From NCBI GenBank assembly GCA_016271365.2, contig CM057451.1, positions 372,393,501 to 372,457,500 on the forward strand: a stretch of 64,000 bases of DNA, given 5' to 3'. A program made the position numbers and the translations under genes. The notes beneath the pieces were generated by a model, which worked only from the letters and a program-made list of their open reading frames with translations, searched no databases and was not told the origin of the DNA. Position 1 is the stretch's first letter. The number at the start of each line of letters is the position of its first letter. The stretch comes from Neoceratodus forsteri (taxonomy: Eukaryota; Chordata; Ceratodontiformes; Ceratodontidae). This document shows positions 42,791-52,407 of the stretch, piece by piece.

Positions 42791-43062
42791 CAGGGTTTTA
42801 AATAAGTTCGGAAAATTGATTAGCAGTTTTGCACATGAAAGTGCTACTCAACTGCGAAAATGAATAGCATATGCCTTAATCTGATTAGCAGAATTAAAAA
42901 TGTGCAAATGTGTGTAATATATATATTTTATATATTGCATGTAACCTAAACAAAATCTCTCATTAAAAAAATAAAATCTCTCATTAAAATGAATTGTTTT
43001 TGTGTCATCTGTTTTGGTACCTCCCAACACACACCCACACACCCACTCTCTCCCCCCCCCCC

Positions 43063-43445
43063 CATGTCCTCTTTGCCAAAATAGGGTACCTTCTAAAACC
43101 CCACCCATCTCAGCCCCCAGCCATGTGCCCTTTGCCAGAATAGGGGACCTGCCAAACCCCCACCCATCTCAGTCCCCAGCCATGTGCCCTTTGCCAGAAT
43201 AGGGGACCTGCCAAACCCCCAACCATCTCAGCCCCCAGCCATGTGCCCTTTGCCAGAATAGGGGACCTGCCAAAACCCCCACTCATCTCAGCCTCCACAG
43301 TTATGTCCCTTTTGCCAGAATAGGGGACCTGCCAAAACCTCCACCCATCTCAGCCTCCACAGCCAGGTCCCTTTTGCCAGAATGTTAGGGGACCTGCCAA
43401 AACCCCCACCCATCTCAAGACTCTACAGCCACGTCCCCTTTGCCC
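43063..43445. repeat. Minisatellite, about 59-66 bp units, inside DNA element copy 1
   Basis: Seven units with CATGTGCCCTTTGCCAGAAT, AGGGGACCTGCC and CACCCATCTCAG; starts near 43063, 43122, 43181, 43240, 43302, 43364 and 43430. The first four are spaced exactly 59 bases. Copy 2 of the element (about 49870-50000) has only a degenerate unit or two. Confidence 0.85.
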
Positions 43446-43864
43446 AACACAAAAGGTCTGAGCCACCAACCACAACCTTCCCCCCTGCCTGTATGCACTG
43501 AAATAAGGGACATGGACACTCAAAATGAGGGACAGGGACACACCAACATGCAGATGCTATGGAATCCACTGCTTTAAATTCTGAATTTACAGGACGCATG
43601 GGCTGCATATTTTCATGAGGGAGAGACAGACAGCTGGAATTCCCAACAGAAAACTGCAAGGGCTGCACAGAGTGATGGTAGCGCTACACCCTCCCCCCAC
43701 GCTTGTCCCCTTAGGCAGACTCACCAACTCACTGCAGGGTGCCTCTGTTAACAGTTTCTCCACCGCGGGTCTGAATAGTGGCACTCGCTCACTTACTGCA
43801 CAGGAACCGATAGGAACCTAGTTCCACCACCTCTCCCACACGCGAGATATTGCTGCAGGTTGCC

Positions 43865-44000
43865 GCCAATATTATGCTAATACTTTCACCGACGCGGGCC
43901 CGAATGCTGGCAATTGCTCCCATATGCAGTATCGCAAAGCATTACTGGGAGCAATTGCAGGCACTGTGGCCTGCAGCAGTGAAAGTATTAGCATATCGGT
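43865..44000. repeat. Imperfect palindrome inside DNA element copy 1
   Basis: ATTATGCTAATACTTTCACC...GGGCCCGAATGC...GCAATTGCTCCC pairs with GGGAGCAATTGC...GTGAAAGTATTAGCATAT across 43929-43940. A related but eroded version is in copy 2 near 50470-50650. Confidence 0.7.
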
Positions 44001-44173
44001 GACACGCTGCTCTATCATTACTTAAAGTGACATGGGTGGAAGGGGAGCCAAGATGATGGGGGGGTTGACACAAGTTGGATCGCATTTTTTGTGATCCATA
44101 AGTAAAAACACATCACATGAGCAGCCGGTTCGCGTCGCAAAATACGATGCAATACCGGCTATTTAAAACCCTG

Positions 44174-44735
44174 CAGGGTGCTCTGTGTGGCAGCGTCCCC
44201 AGTGGCAACACACATCATCTGTTTGCTGACCTACTCACTCTTGGCTTAAGCACAGCTGCTAGGCTATGGGTGTGGGTGTGAGCATCGTTCTGCCAGTGGG
44301 TCAGATGGGACTGCAATACTCTGTTCAGTATCGGAGTAACCATGGCCAGTGTCTCCTGTTGTTGGGAGCTGCAGTCACTGATGTGTCTCTGGTGATTTTC
44401 CTGAGCACAGACTATCTGTGTGTCCCGCAAACTGCTGGTGTGCAGCTCAGCAGTCTCCATCAATTCCCGTCCCGTGTGTTGTCGGTTTTATGCACAGGAC
44501 TGTTTGTGGCAGCATCAGGGACTTGGGCGCTGAGACCTGTAATCTTCCAAAATCTGGCGCAGGGTCCCTGATGCACCCCGCTCCGCCACAAGTGGGGGTT
44601 TGGTGCAACCTGCGTTGCTCTAACGGCCCTTTGAAAATAAAGCCCTGTATATCTAAAGCTGTACGGAAAAATAAGGCATCTTGACTCTACCAGACAACTC
44701 AGATTTCATTGGTCCTCGATTTTCATCACAAGCAA
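44174..44735. other. Non-coding, no gene supported
   Basis: Moderate GC; frames of 80-100 codons exist on both strands but none carries a motif I recognise. Confidence 0.4.
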
Positions 44736-45232
44736 CAGACAGGATGGAAGCTGTCCAGAGGAGGGCAACTAAAATGGTGCAGGGTCTGCACCGGAAGACA
44801 TATGAAGAGAGACTTAAGGAGCTTAATATGTATAGCCTCGAGGAAAGGAGGGAGAGGGGGGACATGATAGAAACTTTCAAGTACCTCAAGGGAATCAACA
44901 AAGTCCAAGAGGGTAGCATCTTTCAAAGAAGAGGTGTGCAAGAACAAGGGGCAATTTGAAGATAGAAGGGTGGACTCAGAGGTAATTTAAGGAAGTATTT
45001 TTCACAGAGAGGGTTGTGGATGTATGGAACGGCTCCAGAGGAGGTTGTGGAGTCAAAACAGTGGTGGAATTCAAGCACGATGGGACAGTCATAAGACAAT
45101 TTAGGTGGGGTAGAAGAAGTAGGCTGCTGGTTAACTAGGATCTGCAGCTTATCCATTAGGTAGGGAAATGGGCAGACTGGGTTGGCCAAGCGGTCCTTAT
45201 CTGCTGTCAAATTCTATGTTTCTATGTTTTCA
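44736..45232 (+). mobile_element. CR1 3' fragment, copy 5
   Basis: A 5'-truncated plus-strand CR1 beginning in the ORF2 C-terminal region ([54 protein letters not shown]) and ending with the tail AATTCTATGTTTCTATG at about 45230. The 3' UTR has TATCCATTAGGTAGGGAAAT and GCGGTCCTTATCTGCTGTCA, the CR1 signature. Confidence 0.92.
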
Positions 45233-45604
45233 ACTGGAAAAAAGCTTTGATTCTGCAAGGTCAATTTTAAAAAAGCTAGTACATCACATAGATTGCAACA
45301 AACTGAAATATATTTGTTCTGGGACAGTCTACTTGTTTAGTGACCTGAAAGATGCTGAGAAACCTGTGGATTGGATAAACAAGACTTGATGTCACAAACC
45401 GAAGTTGAAAATGACTGCCTAAATTAAAACTCGTTTGGATTCTTTTAGCTCTCTGAACTACAGGGTAGGATTATGGGGTAAGAGAATGGGAGGGATGATA
45501 CTAGCTGTTAAAATACGTCTCCCTAAGTTTGGTAAGCATGCTTTAAAAGTTTATGACCTTTTCTTCATTTGGCTTTTCTGTTACCTAGGGTAAATACTGT
45601 TTCA
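45233..45604. other. Non-coding, no gene supported
   Basis: Short unique-looking AT-rich interval between a CR1 tail and the 5' repeats of the composite LINE. No repeat or gene seen. Confidence 0.4.
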
Positions 45605-45617
45605 CTGTCTGCTATTT

Positions 45618-46735
45618 CAGGTGGAGGCCCCAACCAGGCACCCCTCCCCATTAATCCCAGCTCCACGAGTTGCAGCACACTGCAAGCCGCCGCCTGCACT
45701 CCTCTAGCCCACAGACTCGTCAGGTGGAGGCCCTAACCAGGCACCACCTCCCCGCTAATCCTGGCTCCCCGAGTTGCGGCGCACTGCAAGCCATCGCCTG
45801 CACTCCTCCAGCCTGTAGACTCATCAGGTATAGCCCGCTGCTGCGGCTAGGACCTCTGGCTCTCCTTCTCCTGCACCGATTGGCTGCTTCGCTCCAGCAA
45901 GAGCCCTCATTGGTTGGCTTCTGAAACCGGCCTCAGGTGCTTAGCTTGGACTGCTCCTGCTTCCCTCTGACTGTTTTCTGCTTGAATTTTGCTGCCTGTA
46001 CACCAGTACTCCTATTAGCCTTAAGTTTTTTATCATTTAATGCCAACTATGTTGCTTACTGGGGCTGGCTAATTCCATATTAGCGCTGTACTTGCTTAAT
46101 GACTTTCTACACAGATCTGTACTTGCTTACTGCTACACTAGTCCACTGCCACTTACTGCTTAAAGCCGAAATTGCCTAATGCTTATTTACTGATTTCACC
46201 TGAACCACTTTTTGTTTCTTTTCCTTTTCTGCTCAACCCAGCTCCTTTGTCATCTCTAGCCCCTTTAGTCCAGCTCACTCTCCTCACTCCCTTCCCCAAG
46301 CCCGCTTCCCGCCGCTCATTCTCTACGCTCTCCTCCACTCTTCTGTCTGGCTTCTACTGGCCCTCCCACCGATTTCTCTAATACACACTCCTCCATTCTC
46401 CTGCTTCTCCCCGTCTCTCCTCTGTCTGTTCCCCGCCCTCTGAACACCCTTGTTTTACCTTAACCCTCTCCTTTTCTTTCATTTCAGGTGGAGGCCCCAA
46501 CCGGGTACCCACTCCCTGCTGATCCCGGCTCCCCGAGTTGCGGCGCACTACAATCCGCCGCCTGCACTCCTCTGGCCCACAGACTTGTCAATTACGGCCC
46601 GCTGCTTCGCCTAGGACCTCTGGCTCTCCTCCTGCCCTGATTGGCCAATTCGCTCCAGCAAGAGCCCTCACTGGTCAGCTTCTGAAACCAGCCTCTGGTG
46701 CTTAGTTTGGACTGCTTCTGTTTCCCTCTGTTTTC
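45618..46735. repeat. Repeated promoter-like monomers in LINE 5' region
   Basis: CAGGTGGAGGCCCCAACCAGGC and close variants occur at about 45618, 45720 and 46487. The long unit (GTTGCGGCGCACTGCA, CTAGGACCTCTGGCTCTC, ATTGGCT, CTCCAGCAAGAGCCCTCA) is shared by 45720-45970 and 46487-46735, about 767 bases apart. Each has ATTGG (inverted CCAAT) elements. Repeated GC-rich units at a LINE 5' end commonly act as promoter; that role is inferred. Confidence 0.7.
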
Positions 46736-47337
46736 TGCACCAACACTCTTTAAATCCACTTGTTGCTCTCTGGGCCCCACCCAACAGTATGGCTCATCCA
46801 CTTGTAGTGAAGTAAGCATCCTCCCACTAAAAGGGACCGAAACTGTAGGTCCATTCACCTCTCTCCATGTTGTGTCAATTGCCAGCCTAACAATGCAACT
46901 AGACTGAGAAATGGCGTGTGGTCGCCCGCTATTGTGGAATGCGTTACCCTCCCCTGACCAATATACCCAGGTTACTATGCAGTGGTCAATACTGCCCAAC
47001 ATACAGGGACATCCCAAACTTGTTATCATGGTACTCCTTATTCTCATGGTTGATGCAGACGTTGGGAAACATACGGCAGTACCAACTCACCAGTCCTCCA
47101 TCCCATACACTGCAATGTCAGAGAGTGCAAAAACAATGGGGACATTAATGACCTCCCCTTGGCACACTCCCATCAACTACCACCACAACACTACAAGCAT
47201 CACACACTATCAATTATACCCTTAGCCGCCTTGCTGCAGTACTGGACCCCAATGTCTCCCCTAACATTCACGGGCACTTTAAGCACAAGTTTGCACACTC
47301 AGCCTGGGCTTACTGGATTCACTACCTCAGGAAACTG

Positions 47338-47388
47338 ATTCTGACTCTGTTTTTACTATCTGGGAATGTGCACCCCAACCCCGGTCAG
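47338..47388 (+). pseudogene. ORF fragment with 2A-like motif at LINE ORF start
   Basis: A plus frame open from about 47165 reads ...HYLRKLILTLFLLSGNVHPNPG before the CR1 junction. GNVHPNPG fits the 2A consensus D/N-V/I-E/x-x-N-P-G with the following Pro missing at the junction. 2A-like sequences near the N terminus of LINE ORFs are documented in CR1, L2, Rex and Ingi elements, where they mediate ribosome skipping or targeting. The interruption leaves this copy non-functional. Confidence 0.6.
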
Positions 47389-47390
47389 GG

Positions 47391-48020
47391 CAACAGGAGC
47401 TGACTGCATAGGCAGCGTCTGACTGAAGGGGCCAGTGCGGTGCTTTCCTGGTGGCTGCAAATCGGCGGCGGGCCAGGGCTGCTGGGAAGAAACAGGCTGC
47501 TGGAGGAAAGGACCAACCAGAGTGCAGGGCACCAGATTTGAAACTGTGGCTGGGCTACATAAGGACAAGCCCAGCCACATTGCTCTAAACCTGCATCGGA
47601 GGAGCTTTTTTTTGCTGGGCAGCTGTGTCACGGAGGCCGCATCGGTGGCAGAGGAGAGAAGGAGAGGGGAGCACAACGGACGAGGCATCGGGAGCGCAAT
47701 GGAGGCGGCAACAGGAGCTGGCTGCTTAGGCAGCATCTGACTGAAGGGGCCAGTGTGGTGCTTTCCCCAGTGACTGTAAATCGGCAGCAGGCCAGGGATG
47801 CTGGGAGAAAACAGGCTGCTGGAGGAAAGGACCAACCAGAGTGCAGGGCACCATATTTGAGCTCATGGCTGGGCTACATAAGGACAAGCCCAGCCACATT
47901 GCTCTAAACCTGCATCGGAGGAGCTATTTTTGTGTCCCACCTCCCCCCCAAACCTGGCCCCAAACTCTATTAAATAGCCGGTGGGGGAGGAGTCAGGAGT
48001 GGCCTGGCCAAGTGGGGGAC
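47391..48020. repeat. Two tandem 5' monomers of CR1 copy 6, 318 bp apart
   Basis: GCAACAGGAGCTGACTGCAT (47390) and GCAACAGGAGCTGGCTGCTT (47708) start two copies of a unit that includes CTGACTGAAGGGGCCAGTG, AACAGGCTGCTGGAGGAAAG, ACCAACCAGAGTGCAGGGCA and GGACAAGCCCAGCCACATTG. The units match over about 230 bases. Tandem 5' monomers are known promoters in other LINEs; here function is inferred. Confidence 0.8.
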
Positions 48021-48344
48021 TGCTGCGGCCTGGAACAAATCTAAATCCAAGTGGATTTTTGGACTGCAACCTTGGAAGCTGCAGTAGCCTAGTAGGGGGT
48101 TGTGGTCTGGTCCAAAACTCAGTGGTTTTTGTTGTACTGTCACCTTGTAAAGCTGTGAGGGGTCTACTTAAAAGCTAAATGGCATGCTGTGTGAGGGATC
48201 GTCTAGGTAGAGGAAATCTGTAGAGCCACCTGAAAGACTGTTTAAATGCTAAATTGTATGCTGTGTGGGGGATCATCTAGGTATAAGTACTGGTAGCTTG
48301 GAAATCTGTAGCGCCACACACAGCTCTGACCACTGGGAAACTGG

Positions 48345-48653
48345 GTGGGGTTGTGTTTTGGCCTAGAAACGACTGCTATGGTGATGGGGAAGCGAACACA
48401 CGTCGCTAGAGCAGGTATCTTTGGGAGGGTGGTTGGGTGCACAGAGTGTGGTGCGGCCATGATACTTGACTGGGCTTGGAAGTTTGGGGGATGCCCAGTG
48501 TGCTACCAGCTGGCATGGCTTAGGGAGGAGTTAGAGGGGATCAGAAAGCAGCTGGGGTTCGGAGGGGGGGTGCGGATTGGAGAGGCAGGAGGCAAGGGGT
48601 CACTTACGTGGAAGCACCAGGTGCTAGGGCCTCCCACAGTGGGGGAGGAGTGA
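48345..48653 (+). CDS. CR1 copy 6 ORF1, N-terminal zinc finger
   Basis: A 102-codon frame: TDVARAGIFGRVVGCTECGA-like start (THVARAGIFGRVVGCTECGA), then WKFGGCPVCYQLAWLREELE and a short coiled coil. CxxC-x14-CxxC matches copy 3 ORF1 (20622-20377). Several upstream Met codons exist; the CR1 start is not determinable. The downstream acidic region (48739-49104, VAEDDDDVDVIDDDEVIGEA) lies in another frame. Confidence 0.75.
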   Translation: MGLCFGLETTAMVMGKRTHVARAGIFGRVVGCTECGAAMILDWAWKFGGCPVCYQLAWLREELEGIRKQLGFGGGVRIGEAGGKGSLTWKHQVLGPPTVGEE

Positions 48654-49299
48654 AAGGAGGTTTCTCACATTAGGGGAGGAGGAGTGAAGGGGGGTACACA
48701 GGGGGCTCTAGGGGACCCTGGCAAGTGAGGCCCAAAAGGTGGAAATTGCCACAGCAGTAGGCAAGAGACTGGGGATATCTGAGGGAAATGAGAGGGCAGT
48801 AGGGATGGGGGGCACCGGGTGGGCTAAGGTTCACAATCATTTTAACCCTCTACGCCCATTGGTAGAAGAGGGGAGTGTGGCAGAGGATGATGATGATGTT
48901 GATGTTATTGATGATGACGAGGTTATTGGGGAAGCCGGGGCAGGGATGGATAGGAAGGGAGAAGGGGGCAAGTGTCAGGGATCGAAAAGAGGGAACAATA
49001 CTGGGGAACTGAGACAGGATGGAGGGAGAGGTGTGGGGGGGAGAAGAAAAAGGAGGATCAGGCAAACAAGGAGGAGGCTGAGGGCATGGAACAGGGGATC
49101 ATGACATGCAGGAAGGCGCATGACGTAAATGGGATGATAGCGAGCAGGAAACAAAGTAGGCAAACAGATAAGGCGGACGGCTTAGTCAGGAGTGGGGATA
49201 GTGATACAGAGAAGGAGACTCAGGTGGGGTGGGATGAACAGGGCCAAGACATGAGTAGAGGAGGTGACCAGGGACAATGGTGAGGGGGCTACCTTTGAC

Positions 49300-50955
49300 A
49301 ACCAGATTGTGGGAGGTGCGAAGAGCCGGTTGGGGGGAGAGACTGGATGAAGGGATGAAGATGGGCATGGAAGGAGGGGCACCTGAGAGGTGAACATGCA
49401 GGCAAGGAGGAGGTTACAGTACTGCTACTGGTTGACTCCATGATCAGAGGCATCCTGTGGGAGCGGCAGGGAGGGTAAAACCTGTCTGATCAGAACCAAA
49501 TGCCACCCAGGCATGAGATGTATTTACTGGCAAGGGAATATGGGGGGGACCCTGGACATACTAGTGCACTTGAGGACAAAGACATAAATGGAAATAGTGA
49601 ATTAGACATACAAGCGAGATTTTGGGAGTTGACCAGGCAGGGTTTTAATTAAGTTCAGAAAATTGATTAGCAGTTTTGCACGTGAAAGTGATAATCAAGT
49701 GTGAAAATGAATAGCATATGCCTCGATTTGATTAGCAAGATTAAAAATGCTTAAATATTGTAACCTAAATAAAATATTTCATTAAAATCAATTACGTCTT
49801 GGTTTCATCCGTTTCAGTATCCCCCCTCAAAAAGAAAACACACACACACCTCAGTACCACAACCTCCCCACCCTTGTCCCCTTTGCCAGAACCACAAAAA
49901 AACTCCTCCCACACATCTCAGTGGCCAACCACCCACCTCACCCCAACCCATAGGGTACATGCCAAAAAGAATCACCCATCTCAGCCTCCACAGACGTGAC
50001 TGCTTTACCTAAAGCTAAAGCTTGAGCTGATTCACCTGCCACAACCTTCCCCCCACCATACCTCTTAACCACTATGACATTTACTGCCAACTAACAAATA
50101 TACTGCTGCTTTTATCTTTAGGCTCACAACACTGATGCAACCATTGCCATTACTTATACAAAGTTGTTTTTCTTTCTGCTTTAAAGTCTAAATTTACAGC
50201 ACCTTTCTCTGTGTTGGCAGGACAGAGGAGGGACAAAATAATTTTGAGGGATGAAGTGAGGGACATCCTTCATAATCGGGATCAGCTGACAGGTATGAGT
50301 AGCCCCAATCCCACTTATGCCAGAATCCTCCACCGGTTATCTCAGTTTGTCTTTTTTCCTCACTGTACATCAGATAGTGTTCAGAGTGCCCAGCCATTAT
50401 CAGAGCCCGAACAACTGAGACCTCAGAGTTAGTGTATAGATCCTGATTTGCTTACGTCTGTCTCGAATGCCAGCACCGCCCCAGTGCTGTGAAAGCACTA
50501 CTGGGAACAACTGCTGGCATTCGGGCCCACGGTGGTGAGACTGAGGATACCATGGGCGGCACTGTTAAGCAAGTCAGGATTTCTTATGCACTGAATTACG
50601 GGAGCAATTGCTGGGATTTATTTCGGGGCCACGGCGGTGAGACTGGGAGGCACTCTGAATTACCTTATGTGGGTGAGTGCCTGCGGGGACATGGGTGGGG
50701 AGGGTGTTAGGGCTAAGATGGGGAGGGTCACAGAATGCATCGCAGTTTTTTGTGATGTAAAAATCAGAATGGCTCGCCCAAGTAGCTGGTTCGTATCGCA
50801 AATTGCGATGCAATACCAGCTATTTTAAACCCTGCCAGGGTATGCCTTTCCATAGGCTGTAACATCTCGTTTCTGGAAATTCTGCCGGTGCCAAGGGCCA
50901 ATGGGGAGAACAAGAAGATGATCAGGGAGATAAATCAGTGGCTATGGGAGTGATG
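49300..50955 (+). pseudogene. CR1 copy 6 ORF1 SGNH esterase, split by DNA transposon
   Basis: Block I reads VLLLVDSMIRGILWERQ (49420-49470; G of GDS is V), block III DILVHLRTKT (49555; consensus HLGTND), then FWELTRQ to 49637. After the transposon the frame continues as ...EILPVPRANGENKKMIREIN and QWLWE (50860-50955), the C-terminal end of the domain. Deleting the transposon and one 5-bp duplicate restores one frame across the junction. Esterase motif residues are changed. Confidence 0.75.
49638..50834 (+). mobile_element. Non-autonomous DNA transposon, copy 2, inside CR1 ORF1
   Basis: Ends CAGGGTTTTAATTAAG (49638) and CTATTTTAAACCCTG (to 50834), bordered by identical CCAGG at 49633-49637 and 50835-50839. 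It shares both ends and the order of internal parts with copy 1 at 42791-44173, but the minisatellite is reduced. No transposase ORF. Confidence 0.85.
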
Positions 50956-51233
50956 TGGGGAATTGTGATATGGCCTTGTGGGGGACTGGGGGGGGGGACT
51001 TGGGAGGATAAGGGGCTATACACTAGAGACAGGCTCCACTTTAATTTGGAGGGGAAGGAAATCCTAAAACTAGCGGGTTTCATTAGTTAAAGGTGGGGTT
51101 TAAACTTGTGAAGGGGGGAAGGATCAAGAAAGGGGTGGTGCCAGGGGAATGATAAGAGGGACATGGTCTCCACTCTTCTACGGGGCTAGGGAGATATGGA
51201 AATAGGTCACCAAGTAGGGTAAAGGAGCTATGA

Positions 51234-52340
51234 ATGGAAGCTCAAGGAGGAGGAAAGGAGAGGCGGGGAAAGGGGTGGAGAGTGGTCCTGATAAATGCCA
51301 GGAGCTTAGGAAATAAGATGCCTGAGCTCCAGGCGATGATAATTGAGGGGGTGGTAGATGTGGCAGCAGTCAATGAGACCTGGGCCACCCAAGGGCATGA
51401 CTGGGACCTAAATCTGGAGGGCTACACTATGTTCAAAAAGGACAGGGGGGTGTAGCACTGTTAGTCAAAAATGGCATAGGTATTGGAAGGGGTGGAGGTG
51501 GCGGGGGAAAACATGGAGGCTATTTGGGTCACCCTGCTGACACAGGGGGGTAAGAAAGTAAGGGTCGGAGTGGTATACAAACCCCCTGCATTGGCAGAGG
51601 CTCTGGACTGAAGTCTGGTGGCAAATCTCATGGGACACTGTAGATTGGTAAAGGGAAGGGTAGTGGTAATGGGGGGACCTAAACATGCCGGGAACAGACT
51701 GGGAGACTATGATGTCACCAGTGGCCAGGGAGCAGAGGTTGCTGGATGTCTTCCAAGATGTGTTACTGTCCCAGTAGGTGGGTGAGCCAACTAGGGAGGC
51801 CAGGACATTGGACGTAGTCCTGGTGGACAGCGATCAGATTAGGGGCCTAGAGGTGAAGGACCCAATGGTGGGGAGTAATCATGCCACAGTCTGGGTGGGG
51901 AGGAAGGCGGAACGAGCATGGTAGTAACTGACTTTAGGGGTACAGACTTCAGGGAGATGGAAAGGATCCTTAAAGTTTGTTTGGTCAGGATAAGGCTGGA
52001 TATGGATGCTAACAGTAGGTGGGAGATCATTAGGAGGGGAGTACAGGAGGTTACCAGATCCTGTACAAGGGAAAGGCATAAGTTCAGTAAGGCCAGAAAA
52101 TCCTGTTGGTGGACCCAGGAGGTTCAGGAAGTGCTGAGGGACATGAAGGTGGCCTACAAGCATTCAAGCGCTCAAGGAGTGAAAGGGATCAGAGAGAAAA
52201 TGAGCTGACAGCCAAGAGATTCACCAGGGTGGTGAGAGTGGCTAAGGCAAGAAATGAGCAGTCCTTGGCCAGGGAGATCTGGGTGGTGGGGGGAGACAAG
52301 GGGTTGTTTAGATACATGGGGGGAAAAGGAAGGTAAGGGG
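51234..52340 (+). pseudogene. CR1 copy 6 ORF2, endonuclease and linker
   Basis: Frame 51234-51455 carries VVLINARSLGNKMPELQAMI and DVAAVNETWATQGHDWDLNL with the catalytic Glu (NET in place of TET). The rest of the endonuclease (GVVYKPP near 51573, VVVMGGPKHAGN for GDxN near 51662) is in shifting frames. Frame 51918-52208 is the linker: VTDFRGTDFREMERILKVCL, SCWWTQEVQEVLRDMKVAYK. A second frame ends in LARE-IWVVGGDKGLFRYMG near 52320. Confidence 0.8.
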
Positions 52341-52407
52341 CAGATCAACAGGCTAAGAACAGGGGAGGGATGGGCACAGGGGGCAGGGGAACAGGCAGAG
52401 GTCCTAA

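Larger units (their letters stand above)
42791..44173 (+). mobile_element. Non-autonomous DNA transposon, copy 1 (minisatellite-bearing)
   Basis: The ends CAGGGTTTTAAAT (42791) and ATTTAAAACCCTG (to 44173) are perfect 13-bp inverted repeats. Left flank CAGGA and right flank CAGGG are a probable 5-bp target duplication with one change. A second copy lies at 49638-50834 and shares the left 170 bases (GAAAATTGATTAGCAGTTTT, AATGAATAGCATATGCC) and the right 90 bases (TTCGCGTCGCAAAATACGAT-like). The middle holds a minisatellite and a GC-rich imperfect palindrome (43865-44000). No transposase. The termini are hAT-like, but a 5-bp duplication is not the usual 8. Confidence 0.8.

Noticed and set aside
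44215..44463. Minus-strand ORF resembling a helical DNA-transposon accessory protein
   Set aside because: Only a vague similarity in amino-acid pattern, no conserved motif, and no transposase nearby.
46592..47047. 151-codon minus-strand ORF across the LINE 5' repeats
   Set aside because: It runs antisense through promoter-like monomers and the presumed N-terminal ORF; no recognisable domain.
48850..49368. Overlapping minus-strand ORFs rich in Pro/Ser/Leu
   Set aside because: Shadows of the purine-rich CR1 ORF1 on the plus strand.
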